DNA of 64,000 nt from Prorocentrum cordatum (lineage: Eukaryota; Sar; Dinophyceae; Prorocentrales; Prorocentraceae). Shown piece after piece: positions 1 to 10,203 of this stretch. Numbering within the stretch: the stretch's first letter is position 1; every line of letters starts with the position of its first letter. The translations under genes were made by a program, and so were the position numbers. The stretch covers positions 123,372 to 187,371 of the forward strand of contig CAUYUJ010015687.1 of assembly GCA_963575745.1 (NCBI GenBank), read 5' to 3'. The notes beneath the pieces were generated by a model. That model saw only the letters and a list, made by a program, of their open reading frames with translations, did no database searches and was not told the origin of the DNA.

Positions 1-40
1 AGGGAGGAGGAGGAGTAGGATGAGGAAACTTCATCCTCGT

Positions 41-1735
41 TCACCCGAATTCGCGAGCCTGCAGATCGCGGGAGGACTGCGTGTTGCCCAGGCCTCCGAG
101 AGACTCAGCATCCATCATCCGCCAAATAGCTTCGAGGACCACGAACCCCATTACCCCCAACTGGACAGTGTGCAACGAATCCACGCCATACGCAGACTGT
201 ATTCCCAAACCGAGCTCCACTGAAAATAACGGGTTTCGGGCAGACGTGATCGTAGCATCCTTCGGCCTCCAGAAAACAAGTTCAGTTGGACACGTCACCG
301 ACGCGAATAAAGCGATGTCGGGGAGGCCAGGTTGAGGGCGCAAGACATCTCCTGGGAACAAACGAGCACTATCAGGATTCAGCGGGGCCACTTCCTTGGA
401 CACCGTGAGACCCCTTCCAGTTTTTCCCTTAACCCATTTGAATCCAGCTGCCGCAATGAGACTCTTCAACTCGCCGTCGTCGCTAAGCAGAACGCGTTTC
501 TCTGCAATCCTCGCTGCCACCTCGTGAGCATCAGGGCCATGTGATGTCCAGGGCTTCTCCAGCGATGTCAATGACCTTGTGTTTGTGCGTGTGTGTGTGC
601 GTGTTGGATATTCCTCCTCCTCCTCATCCTCCTCCTCCTCCTCTTCCTTATCATCCTTCTCCTCATCCTCCTCCACCTCCTCTTCCTCTGCATCCTCCTC
701 CTCATCCTCATCCTCTTCCGTCTCCTCATCCTCCTCGTCCTCCTCCTCGAGCTTGATTCACTCGATCGTTTTAATCCCAATGCCTGTAGTCGTGCAGCGA
801 TTCGGCGCTCGCGTTGCACAACGGGCACGGGAAGCACGCGTGGCTCCAGGACGGGACCTTCAAGTAGGACGTGACGGCCTCCCAATCGGTCATGATGTAT
901 ACGACCGACCCCTTGAACCCGAGAGGCTGACCAGCCAGCTGATGTCGGCGACCGTCGGCTGCAGTCCAAGGGGAGCCGTCGACGTTGAATTCTGGCCATC
1001 GCCCCGCTGCCGGGGAGTCTATAGACCACCTCGCCATGTTAAATAAGGGTTGATTGCTACACCACCCTTTGCAACCGCATTGGCAACTGAGTTGTTTCCT
1101 ATACATGACGCCCAAATGGCGTTCGGCAGAGATCAAGTTTACGATCGTCATCTGCACGAAACTTCTCTGCCTGCCCGCGGAAGCGTGCCCTCCGTACCTC
1201 GCTCCGTCTAAGTAAAACCCCAAAGGCACGACCAATTCATCTGGGCGGGCTTCCAAGAATACAGGATGCGTCGTCCAGGCAGGTGGTTTGTCCATGCTGT
1301 CGAGGTCCATTTTCATCGAGGCGATGCCGTGCGCAGCACCAGCCACCTCGTCGTGCAGCAGCTCGTGGAACGGTCTGGCGCCGAGGCGCATCGTCACCCT
1401 TCGACTCCCAATTTGGCATGGCATCTTCATGTTCAGCGCTGGAGCTCGGTGACCGCCGCACGTATTGTCAATCATTTTGTAGATGTGATCTTGAAATGCT
1501 CCTGTCTGAGGTCGGGCGACAAGCCCCACGATTTACACGGCCCCGTTGCGCCAGCTTCGGCGGCTAGATATGACAGAGAACACATCGCTTTTGCCGACAT
1601 AGGCGTTCCAGCCGTGTACATGGATTGCAGCTCTTTGAGGAAAGCATTGCCTGCTTCCTGCTGCTGCCTCTGGGCTTGGTCTACGTCTAAAACAGGTGTG
1701 ATGCGCCTTCGCTTGCGTCTTGGACCTTCCGCCAT
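41..1735 (-). pseudogene. DDE transposase of a CACTA/KDZ-like dinoflagellate family, frameshifted
   Basis: A cut-and-paste transposase read in three minus-strand blocks. The N-terminal block starts at ATG 1735 with a basic RKRRR stretch. The second block (about 1530-780) holds VPLGFYLDGARY, whose Asp codon at 1206-1208 is the likely first catalytic residue, then a Cys-rich CQCGCKGWC motif and LVARPQTGAFQDH. The third block (about 560-100) holds VDSLHTVQLG, with the likely second catalytic Asp at 179-181. The order and motifs match transposon proteins I remember from dinoflagellate gene sets (unverified). The first two blocks are in different frames with no convincing intron; a GGGG run near 1536 is one base short of keeping the frame, so this copy is broken or misassembled. 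The second and third blocks are separated by a (GAG)n tract that may be an intron. The third catalytic acidic residue would lie beyond the left edge of the window. Confidence 0.65.
612..757. repeat. (CTC)n microsatellite
   Basis: Imperfect CTC/TCC trinucleotide tract between two coding blocks of the minus-strand transposase, where it reads (GAG)n on the coding strand. The long Ser-, Leu- or Glu-rich reading frames across it are artefacts. Confidence 0.9.
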
Positions 1736-1759
1736 GGCGGTTAAATGGCTATGGTGCGC

Positions 1760-1850
1760 CTCCTCCTCCTCCTCCTCCTCCTCCTCCTCCTCCTCCTCCT
1801 CCCCCTCAGCCCCTCGATCCTCGTCCTCATCCTCGTCCTCCTCATCCTGC
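1760..1850. repeat. (CTC)n microsatellite
   Basis: About fifteen uninterrupted CTC units, then an imperfect CTC/CTCGTC tail, just upstream of the start codon of the minus-strand transposase. Confidence 0.9.
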
Positions 1851-2117
1851 TCTCTCCTTATCCGCCTATCTCTGCGCCAGATGTCCAATCCCCCGAGGCG
1901 AGTTCGTCGTCCCGCGCTGGCTCTCGATCGCGGACGGGCAGGGGCGGGCTCTCTCTGCTGATTCGAAGTTTTTTTTGTATTTCCTTTGGTTTTCCTGAGC
2001 TGATCCTGGATCCGTAATGGTTTTCATGGTCTCCATTGAAGTTTTTCTGATTTTTCCCTGGAACGTTAGGACCTCGTCGAGCCCCTCTCGGCCTCCCCGC
2101 GGTCGCAGCGACTCGAG

Positions 2118-2293
2118 TGATGGTGCAGTGATGGTGCAGTGATGGAGCAGTGATGGAGCAGCGATGGTGCAGCGATGGGGGGGTGCACCAAACCCTGTAT
2201 TTTATCAGGTGAAGTGCCTCCCTGCAGTGATGGAGCAGTGATGGGTGCAGTGATGGAGCAGTGATGGAGCAGTGATGGAGCAGTGATGGAATC
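2118..2293. repeat. 11-bp minisatellite, unit TGATGGTGCAG
   Basis: Imperfect tandem copies of an 11-bp unit (TGATGGTGCAG, TGATGGAGCAG or CGATGGTGCAG), interrupted at about 2180-2225. The same unit makes a second array at 6130-6236. Confidence 0.85.
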
Positions 2294-2337
2294 GGGCTTC
2301 GGATGGCAAAAAATCGCCAGAAATTAGTACACCCCGC

Positions 2338-2503
2338 GGATCCGCCGGACTTTTTCATCCCACCGCCGGACTTTTGTATAAATCCGCCGGACTTTTGTAT
2401 CAGATCGCCGGACTTTTGTATCAGACCGCCGGACTTTTGTATAACACCGCCGGACTTTTGTATAACACCGCCGGACTGTTGTATAAAACCGCCGGACATG
2501 TCA
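2338..2503. repeat. 21-bp tandem repeat around CGCCGGACTTTTGTAT
   Basis: About seven copies of a 21-22-bp unit containing CGCCGGACTTTTGTAT. Because 21 is divisible by three, all frames stay open (for example a minus-strand IQKSGGV heptad), but I saw no independent sign that it is translated. Confidence 0.85.
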
Positions 2504-2818
2504 GCGCAGCTGTTGTATATGTGATTTTTTGCCTTCGAAACTTCCTACAGAAACGTTTCAACCCTGATCCCCGAGCTGGCAACTGCGCCCCGAGCATATG
2601 CCAACGGTAAATTGATGTGAGCCTCAGCATAAGGGCGAGGTCAAGAGGGAAATAGATATCGACGGGATCTCCGATCGGTTTGATCCCATTGACGTCGCTT
2701 CCTTCTTCACTTCCCCCCTGTGTTGAGGCTCTGGCGTTCTGGGCTGGCCGCCAGCCACCCAGCTCTCTGAGCCGCGAGCCGTGCAGCTCGAGGCCCTGCA
2801 CCTCTGCTGCCTGCCAGC

Positions 2819-5800
2819 TCACTGGCCCCGACCCCTCTTACGGCCCCTCTGGGCTGCGTCGGCCTTGTTCGGGCTCGCATTGGACGTGGCCATCAGGATC
2901 CCGCCAGCCTTCACGTTCTTCGCCACGCTCTGCGTGAGGAGGTCGGCGGGTTTCTGTGAGCAGGAGACATGCGAAGGAGCACGAAAAGGAGAAAGAGAAT
3001 CCTGAGAATGAGAAGTAGGAAGGTCCTTCAGACCGTGGAGCAGCCCCGATTGCGCCATGATGTCCTCCGATGCCATGTCCTTCTTGACCTGGGGAGGGAG
3101 GCTATCGATCGACGGCGAGTTCGGCATTGACATCGTGTCTGGCTTTCGAGGCCCCCTCCCTCCTTCTGTGTTCTGCCGCTCTTCCTCAAATCCCCTCTCA
3201 ACCCTGATCCTCCCCCCTCCTTTCCTTCCCCCTCCTCGCCTCCCTTCCTCTCCTCTCCACTCCTCTTCTCCTCCCCTCTCCTCTCCTCTCCTCTCCTCTC
3301 CTCTCCTCTCCTCTATTCGCCTCCTCCCGCCCCCCTTCCCCCTCTCAATCCTCCTCGCCTCTTTTGGCTACGGCATGATCGACCTGCTGAATCGACGATC
3401 CCGACTTGAGCTTCTGGCCGAGCTCGGTCTCGTCGATCTTGTCGCTCAGCGCGTCCATGGAGGCCTTAATGGCACCGCCGACGTTGGGGTTGTTCGCCCA
3501 GGCCCACTCGTCAAGGTTCTCGATCTTCTCGATGTGCCCGCTCGTCTTCTCGATCACCCGCTTGGCCATATCGACAATCCGCTTCGAAGCGGCGATGGCC
3601 TTCGAGACGGGATCTGCTGGAGCAGGTTCCTTGCGACCAGGCGCGGGGCCGCCAGCGCGGGCCTGCGGGGTGCCAGACTCTTTACCCTCCTCCTCCTCCT
3701 CCTCCTCCTCCTCCTCCTCCTCATCCTTCTCCTCCCCCTCTCCTCCTCATCCTCCTCCTCTCCTCCTCATCCTCCTCCTCCTCCCCATCCTCCTCCTCCT
3801 CCTCCGCCTCCTCCTCCTCCTCCTCCTCCTCCTCCTCCTCCTCCCCATCCTCCTCCTGCGCCCGCCCGCGCAGAGCGCCAAAATGCAACTCCTCCACCTC
3901 CTCCTCATCCTCCTCCTTTTTCTCTCCTCCTTCTCCCCCTCCTCCTCCTCCTCCTCCTCCTCCTCCTCCTCCTCCTCCCTCTCTCAGGAGTCCTCGTCGC
4001 CCTGCTGCGTGACCTCCTCGTACTTCTTGCGGAAGCTGTCGCGGAACTGCAGTTCGAAGTAGAGGAACTTCAGCCCGCCGTGGCTGGGGTCCTTCTGGAC
4101 GAAGGGGAAGCCCAGCTCGATGCACTTCAGCGCGTGCACCTTCATGTTGGCCACCGTGGCGTGGTCCAAGTGGCCCGACGGGCCGCCCTCCTCGTAGCAC
4201 ATCTTCAGGAAGCTGATCACCTTCCCGCGCTTGGACCAATCTTCCTCGTGCGTCTCGCTGAAGGTGCGGTACTTGGCCTTGATCTTGCCGTACTTGCTGT
4301 TGGCCCACTTGGCTTTGAAGGCCTCCTTGTCCTCGGCCTCCGCGAGCTGCTTCTTCAAGAGTTCGCCCGCGTCGACCGCTCGATCGAATCGCCAGCCAAG
4401 GGCGCTGCGGTCCTCGAAGTGGCCGCCGTTCTCCTCGACGGCCTTGAGGAGCTGCAAGTCCCCCGTCATGTTGCGCTTCCCCCGCTTGCGCTCCGCCGTG
4501 TTCTCCTCCAGGATCGTCATCTTGCGGTCATCGGGCTTGACGGCGTGCTCGGGAGGGGCCTCGCTCAGCTTCTCGTGCAGCATGGCTTCCGCCGTCTGAA
4601 AAGCCAAGGTCTTGTCGGGCGTGGCCTCGGCGATCGGATGGCTCGACGTCTGCGGCGTCGACGGCGGCGCCTCCTGCAGCTCGACGTCCACCCTCGACGG
4701 AGCTGCTGCCGCTGCATTCCGCAGCTCGGCATCCACCCTCGTCGACGGAGCAGCAGCCGCAGGTGCTGCGCGCAGCTGCGGAGCCACGCTCGGCCTCGGC
4801 CTCGGCCGCGCAGGCGCCGGCGTAGGCGCAGCAGCCGTAGGCGCAGCAGCCGCGGGCGCAGCAGCTGTAGGCGCAGCAGCTGCAGGCGCAGAAGCTCCAG
4901 CGCCGATCGCACGGGATCCTGGAGCAGCAGCCTTACCGCGGCGGAGCGCAGGACATCCAGGAATATCCGCAGGCACCAGAGAGTCCAAGTCAGCCTCCGA
5001 CTCGCTCGAGAACTCCTCCTCGGGGTACTCCTCCAGGTCTGCACCTGCCAACTCGCCTCGCATGCCCTTCGCCCAGAACGGGCACGGCTGCTCGGTAGCG
5101 ATGTCGCCCTCGCAGTCAGAACCGTCGGCGGGCGGCTCCTCTGGCGCGCGCTGCTCCTCGGGCTTGCTGTCGGCAGGTGCCAGCGGCTCGCTGTCGGGGA
5201 CGTCGATGTGCGACCTCAGCTCGCGGCGAACGAGCGGGCTGGCTTCCTCATCAGCTTTCTGACGCCATTGCTCGTACTCGCCACGATCGTGAACATCCTG
5301 CATGCTGGCGTCGATGGCCGCGTTGAAGTGCCTGCGCTCCTCCTCCGCGGACTTCGGGGCGTCCTCCTCGCCAACGAAAGCGCCTGGCGGCTCCCCACTC
5401 TCCTCCTCCCCCTCCTCATCCTCCTCCTCCTCCATACCATCCTTCTCCACCCTCCTCCTCCTCCTCCTCCTCCTCCTTCTCCTCCTCCTCCTCTTCCTCC
5501 CATCTTCCTCATCCTGAGCCTCTCCTCCCTCATGTCCCCTTCTGTCGTCCTGCTTCCGATCCACCTGCTCCCTTCTCCTCCCCCTCCTTCGCTTCTCCAT
5601 CTCTCATCCGTCGATCCCCCCCTGCCATCGCCTGGGGGCTGGTCGTCGAGCGTGCAGCACCATGGCTTCTGGGGGCCCGTCTGCGAGGAGTTGTAGGAGA
5701 ACTCACAGGTGTTGTTGGGCTTCGCCTCATCCGCCGACCCCTTCTCCTTCTCGCTGCTGCTGTCGACCGCGATCGGGCTCGGTTCGAACCGCTCGAGGTT

Positions 5801-5929
5801 CTCGACGCCCTGGCTGTCGTGCTGGGTCGCGTGCTGGCGCTCGGCGATCGGCGTGGGCGACAGCGTGCGACGGCGGCGAGCGCGAGGCCCAGGCTCTGGG
5901 CTGGCGGTGGGGCTGCGCGTCGACGCCAT
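2819..5929 (-). CDS. Multi-exon acidic/Ala-Pro-rich protein, unknown function
   Basis: Candidate gene in at least four minus-strand exons. Exon 1 starts at ATG 5929 (MASTRSPTASPEPGP) and runs to about 5632, where CCCCCAG|GCGATG resembles an AG|GC donor. The largest exon, about 5400-3988, has an acidic N-terminal part, an Ala/Pro-rich centre with AAAAPTAAAP repeats, and a charged globular-looking C-terminal part (WANSKYGKIKAKYRTFSE). A third block, about 3682-3345, contains IEKIENLDEWAWANNPNVGG, a motif I remember from dinoflagellate predicted proteins (unverified). A fourth block is 3133-2819. The intervals are (GAG)n on the coding strand and look like introns. Exon edges are approximate, no enzyme motif was found, and blocks 3-4 could belong to a second gene. 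Likely nuclear or cytosolic, as no signal peptide or membrane segment is visible. Confidence 0.55.
3280..3315. repeat. Pentanucleotide (CTCTC)n tract
   Basis: Seven or so perfect TCCTC units, inside an apparent intron of the minus-strand gene. Confidence 0.85.
3672..3983. repeat. (CTC)n microsatellite cluster
   Basis: Three long CTC tracts (about 3672-3725, 3755-3860 and 3895-3983) with short interruptions. They fill an apparent intron, reading (GAG)n on the coding strand. Confidence 0.9.
5400..5516. repeat. (CTC)n microsatellite
   Basis: Imperfect CTC tract between the first and second exons of the minus-strand gene. Confidence 0.9.
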
Positions 5930-6129
5930 CGAACCGGCCGACCCTCGAAGCCTTTTCAAACCGTTCGAGCTGAAACGGCGGCGGCCCCAAAACAAGTCCG
6001 ACTGAATTCCACCATGTGTGGTCGATTGGCTACCGTCTAGCTGGAAGTCGGGGCCTCGCTGAGGCCCCGATGGGATTTTGCGCGTCGAAATGCCGTTCGA
6101 ATCTACAGAGGGACCCCGCAGCAGGCATC

Positions 6130-6236
6130 GATGGAGCAGCGATGGTGCAGCCAGGAGCAGCGATGGTGCAGCGATGGTGCAGCGATGGTGCAGCGATGGT
6201 GCAGCGATGGAGCAGCGATGGAGCAGCGATGTAGCA
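6130..6236. repeat. 11-bp minisatellite, unit CGATGGTGCAG
   Basis: Nine or so copies of CGATGGTGCAG or CGATGGAGCAG, the same unit as at 2118-2293. It lies upstream of the minus-strand gene starting at 5929. The stretch 6237-6580 that follows shows no convincing gene. Confidence 0.85.
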
Positions 6237-6589
6237 AACAACGGTTGACAACATCTATCGAGGAAACTTGCGAGGGCCTCGAAGAGGAGGGTTGGATGAG
6301 AACTGACTGACTGACGAGGCGCGCGGAGACCAGGTCTAGCCTGGGCGCAGAAACAAAAGCAGACAAGCGGGGAGCAACGGTGCGAGGGTCACTAACGGCG
6401 CAACGCCGGGCAGTCCCCACTCGCACCGCGCCCCCCGCAAAATCAGACATGCGGGAACTTACCTCCGCTCTTGGGGGGCAATCCCCTGGACAGCCGTGAC
6501 AGAGATCAATCTGGCCCCTCGGACTCAGGGATGCCCAGTCTATGTTTTGAGCCTCACTGGGTCGAAAACAACTTCGAGTACAGACTGCC

Positions 6590-9388
6590 TACGCTGGGCG
6601 CGGGCATGCTGCCCTGCTCCGCGGGCTCCGCGGTCTCCGCCTCCGCGGTCTCCGCGGCGTCCTCGTCGCCAGCTCCGTCGTCCGCGGCAGCGGCGGGTCT
6701 CTTGGCCGCGGGCTTCTTAAGCACGATGTCCTTCGGGGCACGGGGGGGCCTCCTGCTCCACCTCCTCCTCCTCCTCCTCCTCTTCCTCCTCCTCCTCCTC
6801 CTCCTCCTAATCCTTCACCTCCCTGCTGTGGTGGACTTCCAAGATAGAGCGTTTTCAATTTTTGTTTGTGTTATACTGTGACTTGGGTGTACGATGTTTT
6901 GTCGCTCAATTGTCTGCCTTTCTGTCAGCCGTTTTCACCTCCCGTCACACTCTGATTCATGATCCTCTGTCAGACCAGGTTCAGCTCCAGCATTTGCTGC
7001 TACCCAAGCCCTTCCGCTTCAGCAGGGGGTCCCAAGCCAGCGCGGCTGCCCAGTACCCGAGAGGTCATCGAGGGGGGGGGCTCCACCAACTTTAAGACAG
7101 AGTCAAAAGCACTACCTGTCTTTCAGAAACCTCCAACCCAACCCACCCCCGCACAATCCACCTCCTATTTTTTTCGCGCCTCCCTACTTTCCTTCCTTTC
7201 TCCTACTCCTCCTACTCCATTTTTATCTATGTTACTTCCTTCCTCCTCATCCTCCTTCCTTCCTCCTCCTCCTCCACTCCTCCTCCGCCCCTCCTCCTCC
7301 TCCTCCTCCTCCTCCTCCTCCTTCTCCTCCTCCTTCTCCTCCTCCTCCTCCTCACCCTCTCGATCCTCCTTCACCCCTGATCCTCCTCATTCTCATTCTT
7401 CTCCTCCTCCTCCTCCTCCTTCTCCTCCTCATCCCTTTCCTCCTCTTCGTCCCCCTCCTTCTCCTGGGTGAGTCGCTCGGGCTTCTCGATCCCTCTGGAT
7501 GAGATCTGAACGACTCACCCAGGAGGAGGAGGAGGAGGAGGAGGAGGAGGAGGGGCCCAACCGACTGACCCAGGAGGAGGACGAGGAGGAGGGGGAGGAG
7601 GAGGAGGAGAAGGCAGATGAGGAGGAGGAGGACGACGACGACGACGACGAGTCAGAGTCGGAAGAGGAGGGAAGGGGAAGAGAGGGAAGGAAGTTGAGGA
7701 CAAGGAGGAGGAGGAGGAGGAGGATCTAGGTAGAGGATCCGAGGAGGGTGGAGGAGCCGAAAATGGAGCGTCAAAAATCGTTACAAAATTGACGCTCGAT
7801 TTTGGAGCCACCTCAGGAGGAGGACCCCCCCCCCACCCCCCCCCCCCCCCCCCCCCCCCTTTTTTTGACACAACACGGGGGGGGGGGTGGGAGGAGGAGG
7901 AGGAGGAGGAGGAGGAGGAGGGGCCTCGATCAAGACGAGGATGAGTGGAAACCACTCCCTGAACATTCGCGTCAGATTGAACGCGAGGCTCGAATGAGAG
8001 GGAGGAGGAGGAGGAAGAGGAGGAGGAGGAGGAGGAGGAGGAGGGGGAGGAGGAGGACGAGGACGAGGAGAAGGAGGAGGAGGAGGAAGGTGAGGAGGAG
8101 GAGGAGAAGGAGGAGGAGGAGGAGGAGAAGGAGGAGGAGGAGGAGGAGGGGGAGGAGGAGGAGTAAGGGGGAGGAGGGCGGAATGTGCGTTTATAGCTCG
8201 CCTCCTGCTGGCCCTCGGCAGCGCCGCGAACCTCGAGGCCGTCGACCTCGACCGTGTCGATCTCGAGCATGGCCTCGTCCTCCTGGCTCATGGCCTCGTC
8301 CTCCTCGGGATCCTCCTGCGCGCCCTCGCCGCCCTCGAACTCATCGTCGTCGACCCTGGAGGGCTTCTTCGCGACGGCTGCAGGACGCTTGAATACCGCA
8401 GGGCCATCTGCTGGCGCATCGCTTGCCGCTGGCCGTTTCATCGGCTGGTGTTCGTGATCAAGTTTTTTTTTTTTTGGAGCTGCTCGATGGTTTTGCCCTT
8501 CTTGTAGGCGGCCAAGAACCGTCTCATGATCTCGAGCGCCTCATCCTTGTCGTACCTGTAGTACGATAGTTGCAACTTCTGGGCGCCGTCGACCGCCAAA
8601 ATGATGCCCCAGTGCACATCGAGCTTCTTCTCTTTGATCTCCTGCTGCGCGCCCTTGTGATTCTCGCTCACCAACGTCCTCTTCGGCTTGACCACCTCCG
8701 CGCCTCGGTTCCTGTACTCCTCGACCGTAAGCGTCGACAGCTCATACTCGGCGTCGTCGCCGAACTTCGCCCACATGAACTCCGAGCCCTCTTTCTCGAA
8801 GACGTTCTCACTCAGCTCCGTCGCGCCGTGGCGAAATTTGCGCCATGCCTTGGCCTGGGGGCGGTCGTAGCCGATCTCTGGTACCGGAGGAACTTCTGGA
8901 ACGGGACTCGGCGCCGCCGACTTCGGCGCAGGGACGGGAGAGACTGCAGGCTGCGAATCTTCTTCAATTGGGCCTTCCACGCCTTGCTTTTTCCTCAGAT
9001 CCGAAAACCACTTGGGAACTTTTTGGCCAAGTTTGAACTGTCGCTGAGGATTGTAGAGGTGCCTCATCATGGAGGTGATCTTCAACGAAGTATCCGATGC
9101 CCACGACGCGCCTGCAGCCTCAGTGAAACCCCATTCCTCAGCCTTTTCACGGACAACGTTCGCACGCGCCTTCTTGGCAACTTCCGCCGTCATACTCATG
9201 TTGGGAGATACATCCTCCAAGTCTTTCACAAAGTCGTGAAGGTCCAAAACTACCTGCGCACATTCGTTGGTAAACTTGTCTTCCCCAGGGGCTGTGCCGT
9301 ACCTCAAAAAATTCGGCCTCGTAGCATGCTTGGCAATCGCGGCGGTGAGCTTCTCAATATCGTTGAATCTCTCCCGAGAGCCCGCCAT
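6590..9388 (-). CDS. Multi-exon protein with KRPAA repeats, unknown function
   Basis: The minus-strand gene starts at ATG 9388 (MAGSRERFNDIEKL). An uninterrupted frame of 316 codons runs to 8438, with a mixed alpha/beta-looking C-terminal part (WGIILAVDGAQKLQLSYYRY). After a 13-T run (8463-8475; 13 A on the coding strand) the reading continues in another frame as MKRPAASDAPADGP and an acidic tail to about 8198, where GGAG|GCGAGC could be a GC donor. A further exon at about 6760-6590 reads KDIVLKKPAAKRPAAAADDG. It shares the Lys-Arg-Pro-Ala-Ala motif, so I place it in the same gene. Between them lie (GAG)n and (CTC)n tracts. The shift at the A run is either an indel or an intron boundary. No known enzyme motif was found; the basic KRPAA stretches could be nuclear targeting signals. 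Confidence 0.55.
6757..6810. repeat. (CTC)n microsatellite
   Basis: CTC tract next to the KKPAAKRPAA exon. From about 6811 to 7225 I see no gene that I can support. Confidence 0.85.
7226..7470. repeat. (CTC)n microsatellite, left half of a convergent pair
   Basis: CTC/TCC tract on the plus strand, followed from 7520 by GAG tracts on the same strand, so the two halves are reverse complements. Confidence 0.9.
7520..7725. repeat. (GAG)n/(GAC)n microsatellite
   Basis: GAG tracts with a short GAC run (about 7631-7650), the right half of the convergent CTC/GAG pair. Confidence 0.9.
7826..7890. repeat. Poly-C then poly-G homopolymer foldback
   Basis: More than thirty C, one run broken by a single A, then a T run, a short spacer with ACAACACG, and a run of ten G. 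The two runs can pair. This is a weak point for sequencing and assembly. Confidence 0.85.
7891..8165. repeat. (GAG)n microsatellite
   Basis: Long imperfect GAG/GGA tract, interrupted at 7921-8000, inside an apparent intron of the minus-strand KRPAA gene. Confidence 0.9.
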
Positions 9389-9507
9389 ATTGAAATGGCG
9401 GGCAATTCACCGCGCCTTGGGCCAGAACGGCTGCAGAGGGCGAGAACGCAGGGCAAAAGGCAGTCGCAGTGGAGCGGTGGAGGAGGTGGAGGAGAACGCC
9501 GAAAGGA

Positions 9508-9670
9508 TGTCTCGAGCGAGCGCCCGCTATTCGCAAAGATATCTCGAGCGATTGCCCTCCCTCTCTGGGGAAGTCTCGAGCGACGGCCCACGCGCGATAA
9601 ATCCCTATGACGAGAGCCCGTAACTCGCCAGGAAGTCTCGAGCGACAAATTGCAAGGACATCTCGAACGA
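9508..9670. repeat. Spaced TCTCGAGCGA motif ladder
   Basis: Five copies of TCTCGAGCGA (last one TCTCGAACGA) at about 9510, 9541, 9575, 9637 and 9660, separated by unrelated sequence. They lie upstream of the minus-strand start codon at 9388 and next to the satellite border. They could be promoter elements or the subterminal repeats of a transposon end. Confidence 0.7.
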
Positions 9671-9714
9671 CACAACCGCTAACAAACCAACGCAGCCACC
9701 CGCAAAGAGGGGAA

Positions 9715-9730
9715 ATACGTTATAACGTAT
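9715..9730. other. 16-bp perfect palindrome ATACGTTATAACGTAT
   Basis: Perfectly self-complementary sequence between the TCTCGAGCGA ladder and the 20-bp tandem array. It may be a protein-binding site or a transposon-end remnant; no further evidence. Confidence 0.6.
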
Positions 9731-9780
9731 GTTTAGTGCTAGCACATATAACTTTAAGGCCTGCTCAGTAGACTTAACTT

Positions 9781-9860
9781 GAAGTTAAGACTTAAGACTT
9801 GAAGTTAAGACTTAAGACTCGAAGTTAAGACTTAAGACTTGAAGTTAAGACTTAAGACTT
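9781..9860. repeat. 20-bp tandem repeat, four copies
   Basis: Four near-identical head-to-tail copies of GAAGTTAAGACTTAAGACTT. Each contains the palindrome AAGTCTTAAGACTT across the unit junction. From 9861 to about 10,010 nothing is recognised. Confidence 0.95.
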
Positions 9861-10165
9861 GAATGGCTATGTCTGGTAGACATACCCACTCTACGACCTC
9901 TGGGAAGTTAAGTACGGAAAACCATGAACGCGCGTCAAGATGACCGGCAATGGCCGACGGTTCCGTAAAGACTTCAGATAGTAATATTGCAGCTACGGCC
10001 TGAGAATTGTCTAGCAGACGCAGGATGAACAGGTTTCAAATTTTGCACGACAATTGCAACACTGATCCAAGGTTACCACATTGTCTCTTAAGGACGGGTC
10101 CGCAAACTAGCTCCATCCTGCGCCCTAATTTCTTTAGCTCATCGTTCGAAGAGCTCTACAAGGTA

Positions 10166-10203
10166 CTGGGCGCCGGCGGTAAATCGACCTTTCTTACCGC
10201 CGG
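10166..10203 (-). repeat. Hairpin repeat CCGGCGG...CCGCCGG, reverse copy
   Basis: Inverted-repeat hairpin of the kind used as the LINE target at 49.0 and 56.8 kb, here on the minus strand and followed by the usual CTCGTAGAGCTTCC flank. Confidence 0.8.

Noticed and set aside
579-1046. Long Ser-, Leu-, Glu- and Arg-rich reading frames over CTC/GAG tracts (also 3.4-4.1, 7.2-8.4 and 20.0-20.6 kb)
   Set aside because: They are open only because a trinucleotide repeat has no stop codon in any frame. Recognisable exons end where these tracts begin.
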